Source: Hyphodiscus hymeniophilus (taxonomy: Eukaryota; Ascomycota; Leotiomycetes; Helotiales; Hyphodiscaceae). From it: DNA of 64,000 bases. The stretch spans positions 1,674,001 through 1,738,000 of the forward strand of contig VNKQ01000004.1 in the NCBI GenBank assembly GCA_016508695.1, written 5' to 3'. Position numbers and translations under genes: made by a program. The stretch's first letter is position 1. Each line of letters starts with the position of its first letter. Shown piece by piece: positions 24,283-35,921 of the stretch. The notes beneath the pieces are model-generated. The model had not been told where the DNA came from. It was given only the letters and a program-made list of their open reading frames with translations, and searched no databases.

Positions 24283-27200
24283 CTAACGACCCACGATGGC
24301 AGGTTTCTCCTGAGCCTCTGAGTTTGCACTCCCACAGGCCTGAGTGACCTGCTTGTCATCATGACCTATCGCTCCTACAGGCTTCTCCCTCTGCTCCATC
24401 TCATCTGTAACTTTCTTCCTCGGGACTTTCAACAGCTCCAACTCCTTCCTCTGCTGCGCAAATACGCTCTCGAGGCTCTCCCCTTGTTTCTTAGCAGCGA
24501 CGGCCTTCTCCGCCATCTCCACATTCTCGAACGCGCCATTAGCCCTCCATTCTTTTCTCTCCCTGAGGACTTTCACCTTTCCTTTCAAACCCTGTGCTCT
24601 CGTCTCCTCCATAATAGCATGAACTTGTTGTACGACAGCCCAACCATGATACACAGCTTCTTTAACTTTTCTCTCCTCCTCCTCATCCAAAGCTTCCAAA
24701 TCACGCTGCCCTTGCATAATTCGTGCCCTGCGGATGAATTTCGTCGGCTGTTTACTCTTCAGGAGTTCTTTGTGTACGCCTTTGAGAGTGTATCCAAAGG
24801 GGCCGAAGATTGCTGCGATGTCTTTCAGAACGAAGCCTGTGAGGCCCATACCGATACCTTTCACAAATCCAAGGGCTCCGTTGTCCCTCGCACCCGTATA
24901 AGGTTGGACTACAACTCCTGTAACTCCGTCATAGATTCCTAGGACGAATTCTTGACCTGCGGCTTTTAGACCAGACTTCATACCGGTAATTCGAGCAGGC
25001 CTGGACGTAAATTAGCGTGTGAGACAAAGCAGTACAAAAGCTTATCCGTACCTTCTGACGGTGGCATCTCCATAAAGGCGCGGTGCATTATGGAATCCCT
25101 GTGCAAGAGCCAAAGACAGATCCATGGGCATTCTAGCAAATGCTTCGGCGGTGTGCCCAAGACCCGAGCCAACATCCTTCCCAATATCTTCGGCTGCATT
25201 GTTTAGAGATTCATCTGACAAACTTGAGTCGTCATCTTCGCCATCGTCATCATGGTGCTCCGTTTTTTCCTTCTCGAAAACACGTTCAGGGATAATCGGC
25301 TCACCACTGACGGTGTGTTTGCCCATGTCAGGTCCAGTGGTTGCCTTGTCGTCGAGTCCCTTTCCAGGTGCTTTGGAAGCAGGAATACTGCCTGCTACTT
25401 CTCTTTGGGGAGGATCATTCGATTCACTTTCTTTCTTCTTCGTCTGCTCATCAGCTTCGTCGTCATTTGCCTTCATAGTGATGCTATCGGTTTGGCCATT
25501 CATCTGGGCTCCATTAGATGACTTCCCCTTGGTCTTGCTGCTGGTCATCAAGCGATCACCACGTCTCTTGTCATTAACTTGCATTGACTTCTTCCTCTTC
25601 ATTTTCTCAAGACGACTCCGCTTCTTCGCACTCTTAGCAATCTTGAATGGAATGCTTCCAACGCCTGCACCAACGCCAGCCATCGTGCCCATCAATGCAG
25701 TGGTTACGCCACTGATTGGCTCACCAGGGCCTTCAAAATCGTTCCATTCATTGTGTCGTATGAGGCGTAGCTGCTTCCAGGTGACCTTTTTTCTCTCCAC
25801 AAGCAGCTCAGCCGCCAGAGCACTTAGTCGTAAACTCGTGTTTCTAAGACTCCATACAGCGACTCGGTCTTCAAGAATAGAACAACGCATAGAGTTCAAG
25901 CCTCTGAGCGTAAGACTGCGGTGGAAACTAGTAACAGCATTCTCACTACCATCACCTTCTTCCTCAATATCGTGTGCAATCTTCTCCGAGGCTTCTCGCG
26001 CTTCATCGGTCAAGCATTGTTTGATGCCCTCAGCTAGTTTGTCCGATGTCAGCTCCTTGTAAGGGACAGGTTTCGCGCCGGCCCCAGCTTCACCGATCAT
26101 CGAACCCCAGAATTGTTGATCGCCAAAAAACGGGACAATCATTGTAGGTTTACCACACTTCAAACCAATTGCGGTTGTTCCAGCGCCACCGTGGTGAACG
26201 ACAGCAGAGCACTTCGGGAATAGCCAGTCGTGGGGAGTGTTTTCCAGCATGTAAACGCTGTCTGGTGTATTGTCCTCGTCTCCAAGACCACCCCAGCCTT
26301 TCGAAACCAAGGCTCGTACACCGGCTTTCTTCACCGCTTCAAATATCATCTTCGTGAACTTGTCTGGGTCATCAACAACGATAGATCCGAAGCCGATGTA
26401 GACTGGAGGGTCTCCCGCGTCTAAGAAATCAGTTAACTCCTGTGGTGGTTTGAAAGACGATGCCAGATCCAGGAACACAAATCCTGCGATATCAATCTCA
26501 GGTCCCCAGTCCTCAGGTTTTGGAACAAGCCAAAGTGACCACAGGTATGTGTAAGGAACCTTCAAACGGTAGAGTTGTCCTGGCGCCCACAACTTAGATA
26601 CGGGTTCCAAACCCAAAGTCTTTACTCGAAAATTGTTCACCAAATCGCCAAGTCTTGATTAATAGAAAGTTAGCATGATTACGCACATTCGAAATCGGGG
26701 AATGTCTCATACCCTTGCCAAGTCATCATCTCTACCAGTGGATATGACATGAAGTTTGCATAGCCCGGATCGACATTCGTCTTCTTGATGTTTGCAAGAG
26801 GGTGGGGGAAAGCCTGCGTAGGGGTATACGGAAACGTGAACATCAAATGTAAAGGAATACCAAGTCTTTCAGCACAATGTATGTGTGCAAAACTCGGTGG
26901 GTTGGCGATAATAGCGTCGGCAATAAAAGGAGCCTTGTCACCCATCATTCTCAAATTCGAAACGTCCTTCTCATCGTCTGTGGCGTTGATACACGCTCGC
27001 CAGAATCCCTCAAACATCTCCGCCATTTGTTCTCTGCGTCGCCCGACTTCTCCTTTCTTCAGCGTCTCCATCGTAGGTATCATGCCGGGATTCTTAACCA
27101 TGAACGCCATAAGCTCAGCGGGGTCGCCACCTACTGAGAAGAAATCCAGTCCTGAATCCTTTTGCACAAAGTCTCTGAATGCAGGATGTGTGGCAATTCT

Positions 27201-27905
27201 TACTCTATGGCCATGTCCCTTCAGAGCCTTGCCAAGTTTCAAGAAAGGCTGAATATCGCCTCGACTGCCAATGACCATAACCACAATATTGAGTTTCGGA
27301 CGCGGTACAGCTGAAGTAACATTGGAGGCAGAACTAAGATAATCTTCACCATCCTCATCATGACGCGAAGGAGACATCTGATCCGAAGGCCCAGGCCCAA
27401 CATGCTTCATAAAGCCAAGTGCCTTCGCCAAATACCCTCGGTTGTTCGTCTCGCTGACACTGATATTCAACCTCCCATCTTTCTTCGACACCCTGCCCTT
27501 GGAGCTGTATTCCTCATTTCCCACATCAAATTTCCGGTATGAGTTGTGGTTTCCTCTTCGCTGTGGACGGCTATGTTTCGCACGAGGCTTTTTTTCCGAC
27601 TCGGAGTCAGAGGAGTCGGAAGAACTCGACGTCGAGTCCTCATCCCCAACTGAGTGAGAGAACACAGCATGTTGCGCTGCAGACGGATTTGTAGCGTGGC
27701 GTCTGAGGCCAGTGTGTAAGATGGAATTCTTAGCTGTAGGCTTTGGCCTCTCCGTTTGCCTTTGTGATGCTATCCCAAGCCCGGGTCGCGAAATGTGCTT
27801 CAATTTCTGAGCTGTCGACGCGGGTTGAGTAATGGTCTCTGAAAGTGCTCGTCTTGGTGCCGCAGGCGCGCCATTGCTGAGACTGGAGCCAGAATCAGCG
27901 GCCAT
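24283..27905 (-). CDS. UDP-sugar glycosyltransferase, sterol-glucosyltransferase-like, with VPS13-like tail
   Basis: Exons: 26713..27905, 25052..26653, 24283..25000 (1170 aa). A long disordered Ser-rich N-terminus (about 1-210) precedes a GT28-type N-terminal Rossmann domain (VVMVIGSRGDIQPFLKLGKAL). The GT1 C-terminal donor-binding domain carries the signature KCSAVVHHGGAGTTAIGLK, then MIVPFFGDQQFWG. These are the hallmarks of fungal/plant sterol 3-beta-glucosyltransferases (Atg26/UGT51 type). I see no PH or GRAM domain, so it is not Atg26 itself. A Lys/Glu-rich linker leads to a glycine-patterned segment (FVLGIYDGVTGVVVQPYTGA, then GFVKGIGMGLTGFVLK) that resembles the VPS13 C-terminal motif. 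An in-frame ATG at 28019 would add 38 residues. The acceptor is inferred, not shown. Confidence 0.9.
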
Positions 27906-28940
27906 TCTCAACAGATCGCTCGACTTGAGATGTTTGTCAAAATAGCATGACAATCGTCTTTGGATGAGGAAAATCGAAGAGGAAGAAGGACCAAAATGAT
28001 AAAAAGAAGAGCACTTCACAAACAGTCATTTCGTTTAGAGAGAGTCCGTGGTCACGGTCGAATTTAATGCAGTAACGCTGGCTACCTTATTCACCAGATT
28101 GTTCTTGCACTATGACGACACACGGAGCAGACCTCCGCTGCACTGTACAGTACTGTACCTTAAATTGTGGCGTCAACAGCCACAGGGGCCTCAGGAGCAC
28201 AAGGCAAGCCAGTGGCTGGGGCTGGGGCTGGGGCTCGAGAAAAAAGGACACTCAAAACACCTCTATTTTTTACTTAATGCTTCGTTTGTTTGACCCCGAC
28301 GACGTTCCTAATTGTGAATGCGCTTTGTGTACTTAATATAAAGTATTCTGCATCTTGGACCTCTCAATATATATTGCCACAGCCGATCCTGAAGAAATTG
28401 CCAATTGTCGTGGCCAACATACGGTACCTCACTGCCGTAGACGCCTCACCCGTGGTTATATTGCAAGCTCAACGCCTCCTGAGATCTCGTCCCCACGTGG
28501 CGTAAGAGAATTTCCTTACGATCCGGTATTTGTATTTCGGGACCAACTTTCTCCCTCTGTTTGCATGCTTTCACATGGGCTCCTGTTCCAGAATTTCGAA
28601 GTCCGCGAATCTCGAAGGAACGACATCAGATTGTTCAGTATCCCGTGTTTCGGCTGCTACCGAGATCCAGGCTGTTCGCCATCTAGCCATATACAGGGGT
28701 GGACCAAGATGTCATTGGAAAGCTTGCTTGACAGTACACGACAGAGATATTTCTATTTTTATTATTCTTAATTAAGGGTTCAGAGCTAGCTACCTGGAAT
28801 ACTGATGTTCGCTCAAACACCAAGACCGATAACGATGAACATATGATCTTCTTGTCCGGATCTCGGGTAACAATATCTCATTCTGATGAAAAGGGACTTG
28901 CGGTAGTTGTCAATAGAAAAATAATCGCCAGACTTCCCGT
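27906..28940. promoter_or_regulatory. Upstream region of the glycosyltransferase, 1035 bp
   Basis: Contains the glycosyltransferase promoter and the 3' end of the next minus-strand gene. A G-rich hexanucleotide repeat is listed separately. Other ORFs here overlap in several frames and look non-coding. Confidence 0.45.
28213..28234 (+). repeat. Short G-rich hexanucleotide repeat (CTGGGG)3
   Basis: Three perfect CTGGGG units preceded by GG and followed by CT. Three G4 tracts plus a G2 tract could form an imperfect G-quadruplex. It lies about 310 bp upstream of the glycosyltransferase start, on the non-template strand for a minus-strand gene. Confidence 0.7.
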
Positions 28941-30729
28941 TCAGTGACGTCCAACCCTCCACTCCTCACGCTCGGGTGTATCTCCCAGGCTCCTTTCGTC
29001 ACCTGCGCCGTCTCTTAACCCCCAAAGTCTAACCTCTGCGTTGCTGAAGCGAACGCCATCAACCCAGCTTTGCTCATCATCCCCATTCTCCCTACCACCA
29101 TACAAGCCTCGAAAGCCTTCTCTTTGAAGGCCAGTTGGCGAGACCCGGGAGTGGCGGGATGGAGTAGCATGGGTCCGATTTCGAGGCAGCCCATCGTTAT
29201 TGCCGAAGGTATTAGAAGCTCTGGGTATGGGAGCTGTGTATGCGGGGTGGTAGCGAGAACGATGTCTAGATTCGGGAAGGTGTGCCGGAGTCTGTGGTTG
29301 TGTGTGTGGTGGTAAAGCATCGTTGTATACCGCAAGGTGCGGCGTTTGGCTGTGCCGGTGTCGCATGGAATGTGCCCGTGGAGTGCTCGTAGCTCTCTCA
29401 GGTGAAGGTGAGGGTGGCCTATAATAGGATACGATTCGAGCAGCAGAAGAGCGCAGCAAGTCGTTCATCCTCGTTATAGAACTAGTTGAGCTCGAGCCCG
29501 TGTATCTGATGCTGCTAGATCTAGTTTCAGAATCATCTAATCTAGGCGAACGACCGACCGAATTGGACCCATTTCGGCCCTCTGTCCTGGAGTGGTTACT
29601 TTCAGCGACCGCTATATCATAAGTGCTCATTTCAGGCGAACGAATCACTGGACTTGTCCTTGGATGCTCGAAAGCACTCAATCCGGACTGAGTGTCGGAA
29701 TGATTTGGTTCAACTGAACCACGGGCTGGACTAACAGATGGCAACGCATCCGATACCCTTCGAGAAGTTGTAGAGAATGGCGGGGGTAGAGGTAGCTCAG
29801 GTGATGAGAAAATAAATGCCCCAGTAGAAGAGACTTCTGAGCTGATCAAGGAGCTTGCGCGAAGCTCATCATGTAGTCGGAGGCCTGGCGATGGTCTAGG
29901 AGTTGTGTCCGTGGTTGACCATGACGATATGCGATCCTGCTCATATGCTGCACTGGATCGCTCGGAAGCGTCGAACGAAAAGCTATTTGTCTGGTGTCTG
30001 AATGTTGCAGGTCTTCGGGCAGGCTGAGAAAACATCAATCCCGGTGTATGATGATTCGCAACGCGTGAAATGACTCGAGGAGTAAGGCTGGAGGTAAGGC
30101 GTCGATCCGGTGAGCTAGATGCGTTATGCGAGAGATATAGAGGTGAGCGAGGAAGGGTTCTCATGTGACTTCCGGCCTGATTAATGGAAGTCAGCGATTA
30201 TCTTCTGGGATGATAGGATCCAGTTACTACTGACTCCATGATGTGGCAAGTTTTGGGGTGTGGAGACGTCATCAGGAGCAAAAGGCGAAGATCGATGAGG
30301 ACTTCGACTTGGAATGAAGCCACCATAGTAGAATTCCTCTTTAGGAGATGAAGGTGACTGCTGCAATTCGAGACACGCCTGAGAGTGGTTTTCTGGAGAA
30401 GCTACATCCGATCGTACACTAGACTGATCTGACGATGGCGGCCCTGCAAAGATTGGATGGCGAGGCTCTTCGTAGCCATCGCCGCCTGCAAGGTGATGAC
30501 CAGCAGTTCTGAGTTGTGTCGACTGTTTTGATGTCTCGGATGCATTGACAAGCTCGTCGGACGATGGGATCTTTTTGGGGCAGCCAAATTTCGGTCCCTC
30601 CGCAGCACCGATTTCGAATTGATCGAATTGTCTTTTGATGTTCTCCAGTTCTCGTTTCTGCCGACGTTCCTCGTACTCCACGAGTTCAGGTGGACCCAAT
30701 GTCAGAAGTGATGGGGGCAGACGTATCAT
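28941..30729 (-). CDS. Unrecognised, mostly disordered protein
   Basis: Two long open stretches on one strand, 30235..30729 and 28941..30176, are joined here by a 58-nt intron (30177..30234) with donor GTCAGT, branch GCTGACTTCC and acceptor ATTAATCAG (576 aa). The donor is weak: a stronger-looking one, A|GTAGTA at 30231, would break the frame, so the junction is uncertain. The N-terminus (MIRLPPSLLTLGPPELVEYE, then RRQKRELENIKRQ) looks like a short basic helix, and the start has a good context (CAACCATGA). The rest is low-complexity Ser/Pro/Arg/Thr with many SP and SPR motifs, suggesting a phosphorylated scaffold. I do not recognise a family. Two separate genes remain possible. Confidence 0.55.
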
Positions 30730-32215
30730 GGTTGAGTCGACGAAGGAGGTTGTAGAAGCTTGGAAACTGATAGGATGTGAAGGGCGGGGTCAAAATAGAT
30801 GATTCGCCCATGATGGAAGGAGAGAAGAGGCCATACAGACTCATTGGCCAGCACAGAGGGCAAGAGCGAAGCCTGCATCTGTATCTGCGTACCCAAAGAA
30901 GGGGCAATCCACATGTTCTTAGGTTATTGACTCTGAATATATCCAGAAGCCTACTTCTGTCGCGAACGATCAGGATATCACTCCACAGCAAGTTTTTGGT
31001 GCTGGAGTAGATTAGAACTGATATACATCCACCGGCTTGGTGAGTTTGCTCTAATCAGCCCATCAACCAATCGTTCCAAAATCCGCCATCTCCGAGATCC
31101 AATTTGTGTTTTAAGGGGAAGAGATATAGGCTGCCATGTAATTGAAAAGCCTCGTCTTTGCTGGATGGGCTGACGGTCGAGTTGGGTCATCCAGGACCCT
31201 TTCAAAATGGAGAACAACGAAGTGAAAGAACGCACTTAATACCGTAATGCGTTATTTTACGAGATCCCAATCACTCAATTGGCATGCGCAATCCGAACCA
31301 TAAGTCAAAATCGCGCAACTCGGCGAACACTTGTTTGTCGACCGGACGTTTGTCCTTCAATCATCACCTTTGGGCTCTTCAGGTTCATCGTTCAGAGACT
31401 CTGATCAATCATGACCGTACAAAGCGCTCCAGGCGTATTCTCAAAATCGACGAAAGCAGCCATACTCATCGGATCCTCGATACCAGATGCGACAATGAGT
31501 ATCGTCCGAAAGTAATTCCGCAATATGCCAGTGTAAAAGTATGTTAGTACGCTTTGTATGTTCTATATCTCTAATCCTCATCCGTCAGCATCGGGGAAGG
31601 GCTGTGAAGAATCGTCAGGTTGGAAGGGGGACGTTGCCATCATGTGCCTGCTCAAGATAGTGCTACTCGAGTTTGCAATACAATGCAGTATGACTTAGAA
31701 ATGACCACGAGATAAGTGTTGGAAACGGAGCTTCCATCTCATATCTCTACACTCATCTTACGAGTATTCTGAAGAAGGTTGCGGACATGGCACGAAGGTA
31801 GAAGCGAAGAATAAATCAGTAGAGCTTGGCTTACTTATTATTTCAACCTCATCTCGCCTATTCTAGTAGTGATTCCTGAAAGAGGCCAGTCCAATCATTT
31901 GCGAGTACATGACTCGAAGTCGAGCACCTTGCTGGAGAGCACTTTGTTCCTTGGTCAAAAACATCCATATTCAACATCTCCATTAAACCTTACCAGCTTT
32001 GGCGGAGGTTCCTACGATTTCCTGCTGGCGAACAACAATCTACCGCAACTTCCCCTCCCCTCCGTTTCCGCTGCCCCTGCCGCTGCACCAGGAGCTCCTT
32101 CAGCCCCATCCGACGGGAGCCATCTACGAATAAAATCCAAATGCTGTGATCTAATTCCAGGGTCGAGGAGTCGTAAGGCCACAGCCACATATCTGCTGAG
32201 CGTTGACTCTGCGTG
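30730..32215. promoter_or_regulatory. Long divergent promoter region, 1486 bp
   Basis: Separates the starts of the unrecognised disordered protein (-) and the Pkh-type kinase (+). Short ORFs occur on both strands (for example a 34-codon ATG ORF at 31410, possibly an upstream ORF or leader), but none has family resemblance. Long divergent regions are usual for kinases with long 5' leaders. Confidence 0.45.
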
Positions 32216-35012
32216 ATGGACAACGACTTGAGCCTTTCACAATCTTTTGGTGGCTTGCGCATTGCAAATCCGGACGACGACGAGAAATCCCCTGAAACTG
32301 CCTCAAGAGCTGAACCTAGGAACCCGTACTCGACGAGCCCATCAACAATCGCTCCTTATCCAACGACAGGCGTATCCATTCCTTCTGCGCCTTCGCCCGT
32401 CGCAAGAGAAGCACGATCCCCTACCGACTCTCAACCTCAGACTCGCAGACACTCTATCTTCAATCTTCTACGCCGTGGAGAGCCATCCGCGGAACCCTCA
32501 CAAGAATCGCCACGGGTCTCCGACTTGAGACCTTCGAATCCTCGTCCCGAACCGAATGCTACCGGCTCATTCAAGAAACAAAACGATCCTGCGGCACGAG
32601 CTGCTGCTGCTAAGGGCTATCGGCAATCGATGTCTATGAACCATCAGGGTCAGCAGCAAGCACTCTTTCCACCATATCAGACAAATTCGATGCAGAACGG
32701 CACTCGAAACTATCCTCCTCCCGGCGCAGCCAGACCTGTATCTGGCGTCTATTCTGCACAACCTCCTCCTAATGCAATCCCAACACGCGAGCCTGGGTCA
32801 TACAGATTACGTAGCGAGACTTCCAAGTCATCAATAGGTGGTGGAATACCGACACGAAGTGATTCTAGAGCTGGAACAGCTATGCAGGCTGGTGTACCCA
32901 CGAGGGAGTTGAGCCACAGGGAGAGAACATATGGCCAACCTCATCCTATACCGGCCGGCAACGGCCCTTTACCTCCCAGGAGGAGTTCGAGAGGAAGGGG
33001 GGAGGCCATACAGATATATCTGGTGTAGGTTCATCAAGTGTCACTCCTCCGGCGGCCGCAGTCTATGATGGTGCAGGGAGTTTACCTGCTAGTAGTGAGG
33101 AATGGAAAGACAAAGGTGCAGCTGTTGGTCTTCGAGAGGAATACGATGCTAATGGTAACTTGGTGGTTCGACAAGTCAAAAAGGGTGTTAGAGATTTCGT
33201 CTTTGGGCGGAATTTGGGCGAAGGGTCGTACAGTACAGTGGTATTAGCGACTGATCGACAGACCCTAAAAGAATACGCTGTGAAGATTTTGGACAAAAAG
33301 CATATTATCAAGGAGAAGAAGATCAAATATGTCAATATTGAGAAGGACACGCTCAACCGATTGATAGAGCACCCGGGGATTGTTCGACTCTATTACACGT
33401 TCCAGGATAGTGCCTCGCTCTATTATGTCCTAGATATTGCCAGCGGAGGAGAACTCTTAGGGGTGCTCAAAAAGATTGGATCCTTTGACGAAGAGTGCAC
33501 ACGATTCTATGGGGCTCAGATTCTTGATGCCATAGAGCACATGCACAACAGAGGGGTGATACATCGGGACCTTAAACCAGAAAATGTACTTCTGGATGAT
33601 CAAATGCACATCAAGATCACCGACTTTGGTACAGCCAAACTCCTACCCGACCCTAGGAAGCCAAAGGGTGCACCACAAGCTGACATCCCTGGCGTTGAAA
33701 TGGCAGGCGAGGATGATGAAGAGACCAGAGCACGATCCTTTGTTGGGACTGCTGAGTATGTCAGTCCCGAACTGCTAACGGACAAAAACGCATGCAAGGC
33801 TAGCGATTTATGGGCATTTGGATGCATCATATATCAACTTTTGACGGGACGACCGCCGTTCAAAGCAGGAAATGAGTATTTGACCTTTCAGAAGATTGTT
33901 GGGTTGGACTATCAATTTCCTCCCGGGTTCCCACCTGCGGCAAGAGACTTGGTTGAGCGACTATTGGTTCTTGACCCCCAACGGAGATTGTCAATAGAGC
34001 ATATCAAGAATCACGAATTCTTCGACGGCATCAAATGGGGCCGGGGTCTTTGGCGGATGAAAGCGCCTAGATTAAAGCCATATATCCCACCAACACAGGA
34101 ACCTTCGCTCATCAAACTCAATGGATATTCAAATACGCCACAATCCATACCAACTTCACGGCCACACGCTGCTTCAGGTGCTTCGAATGGCAACACCGCG
34201 CGACCGCAACCCAGAATAATCACCGAACTTCCTCCACCTACTCAACTGGACATTGAATGGTCACCAGTTCTTACACGAAACAATGAGCGTATCTTGAAGC
34301 TAGGAAATCTGTATGTGCTGTCAAATCCCATGCCACATAGTCCGAATTCGAAACCTGGTGAACATGATGTCCATGAGAAGAAGGGGCTATCCAGATTCTT
34401 TGGTGGTAACACCACCAAGAAGAGACAAAGACTCGTGATGGTGACGTCTAGTGCACGGATAATCTTGGCGGCGGCCGGGGGTGAAGAGAAGAAAACCAAG
34501 ACGGAAATTTCCCTTTTGGCTTCGGAATGCTCATGGCGGACTCAAGTTGATGCTAAGGGGCAAACGGTGTGGTGTTTAGATACTGTAAGCTAGTATCTCA
34601 CCTCGATGAAGATGCTCATACTAATAACTCCCAGCGTGGCACGCATTACACGTTCGAGGACTCCAAAACATCGGTCACGACAGGAGATCCCTCAAAAACC
34701 ACAGCCGAAGAGTGGATCGAATCCATTGAACGGGCGAAAGACATCGCTCTTTCCCAAGCTATGATAGGATCCTATCACAGCGATGCTGGGTTCGACATGT
34801 CCTCCTCTGTTTCTAGCCCAAGCAGCACCCTTCACGGGAATAGCATTTACCCAGAAGGCTTCAACATCACCGACCGTACTGGTCGCAATCATCTGACAAA
34901 GAGCCAAGCCAGTCTCGGAGGAGGGGAGGAGTTACTAGACAGGAGTGCGCATAAGAGGAATCACAGGTTCTCCAAACGAGCTTCGAAGAATGGTTTATCC
35001 ACACCATTCTAG
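32216..35012 (+). CDS. PDK1/Pkh-type AGC kinase (reading frame shifted once)
   Basis: Orthologue type of yeast Pkh1/2 and animal PDK1, which phosphorylate the activation loop of other AGC kinases and act in sphingolipid/TORC2 and cell-wall signalling. Coding sequence runs 32216..34584 and 34635..35012 (intron 34585..34634). The N-terminal third is disordered. The kinase domain shows the Gly loop GEGSYS, the lysine in YAVKILDK, IHRDLKPEN, ITDFGTAK and the activation segment ARSFVGTAEYVSPEL. A PH-like domain follows (RILKLGNLYVLSN to AEEWIESIERAKD). The frame that starts at the ATG stops at 33026. The kinase frame is -1 to it, and the two meet at a run of six Gs (32997..33002). One more G would make a single protein of about 915 aa. 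Confidence 0.88.
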
Positions 35013-35921
35013 TCGGGAGATCTTGACTCGGCGCTTACAACAGCCTCAACCCCAATAGACACTACTGGGTTTCTTTCCAAGAGGCCTCACCGAATCTCAT
35101 CGTTTCTTTTGTCAATGCATTTGATAGCGTGGCGTTCACTTCGTGCATGCCCTTTGATTCCCATTCTCCAAAGGTCTCTATCACGAATATCAAGATTCTT
35201 CTTTTGTCGACTTGGTTGAAAGGGGCAGCCTGAGCCCGGAGGGGAAACGGTGATGGGGGCTTGTTTATTAATCGCGGATTTTATGTGGATTTGGTGCATT
35301 GCGGCAGGGTCTTTGGCTAGACATGATGGTTGTTTCACTCGAACGGTCTTTAATCTATTTTAATTGAGAGGTGGACTCGTTCCTTTCAGCACATTGCTTT
35401 GTAGACGATATCAAGAGCGTGCCGATTCAGAGTTGTGCAATGTATATTAGAGAGCTAGGAAAGCAATTAAAACCTATATGAAGTTCAACTTGGAACTTCT
35501 ATTTGCATAATTATAACTCTTCCAACACCTTCACGGGTGTTCATAGGTTCACTTCCCCGTCGCTGTCTAGATATAACAAGCTAAAATTCTACCTCTGACG
35601 AGGAGAGTTGAGTCTTCCCAGCGTCGGCGATAAGATTCAGTACCGTATTTCCGAAGCCACAAGCTCCCCACTTCTCCACACATCGTCACCCCATTCTCAA
35701 CCTACCTTACCTACCTACCTATTCATCCTTTTATCTCTCCTTTCCAGCCATCAAACTTCATGTCCAAATCTATCATTCTGGTTCAAATCCCCAGACTAGT
35801 TAAGAAGCCTCAAATACCAAGAGTAATAAATTGCACGTTGACTTTCATCCCAAACAGAGCACCAAGCTACCCCTCCAAATCCCAGTCAGTTTTTCTCAAA
35901 CGCTCGTATACAGCAGCAACA
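35013..35921. promoter_or_regulatory. Kinase 3' end and SDR promoter/leader, 909 bp
   Basis: No separate gene was seen. A TACC microsatellite (35701..35721) lies about 200 bp upstream of the SDR start, in a C/T-rich leader-like stretch. An in-frame ATG at 35760 could extend the SDR by 54 residues (see findings). Confidence 0.45.
35701..35721 (+). repeat. TACC microsatellite
   Basis: CCTACCTTACCTACCTACCT: one imperfect and three perfect TACC units upstream of the short-chain dehydrogenase. The same motif recurs upstream of the type III PKS and, in reverse, of HP1. Confidence 0.8.

Noticed and set aside
25124..26062. 312-codon ORF on the plus strand
   Set aside because: Antisense shadow of the glycosyltransferase; composition reflects the Lys/Glu-rich linker read backwards.
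32886..32977. Possible 92-nt intron (GTACCC to CTCCCAG) that would also restore the kinase frame
   Set aside because: It would remove a coding-looking segment and has a poor donor and branch; a missing G in the six-G run is simpler.
35775..35795. GGTTCAAATCC string resembling a tRNA B-box
   Set aside because: No A-box, acceptor stem or T-loop pairing around it.
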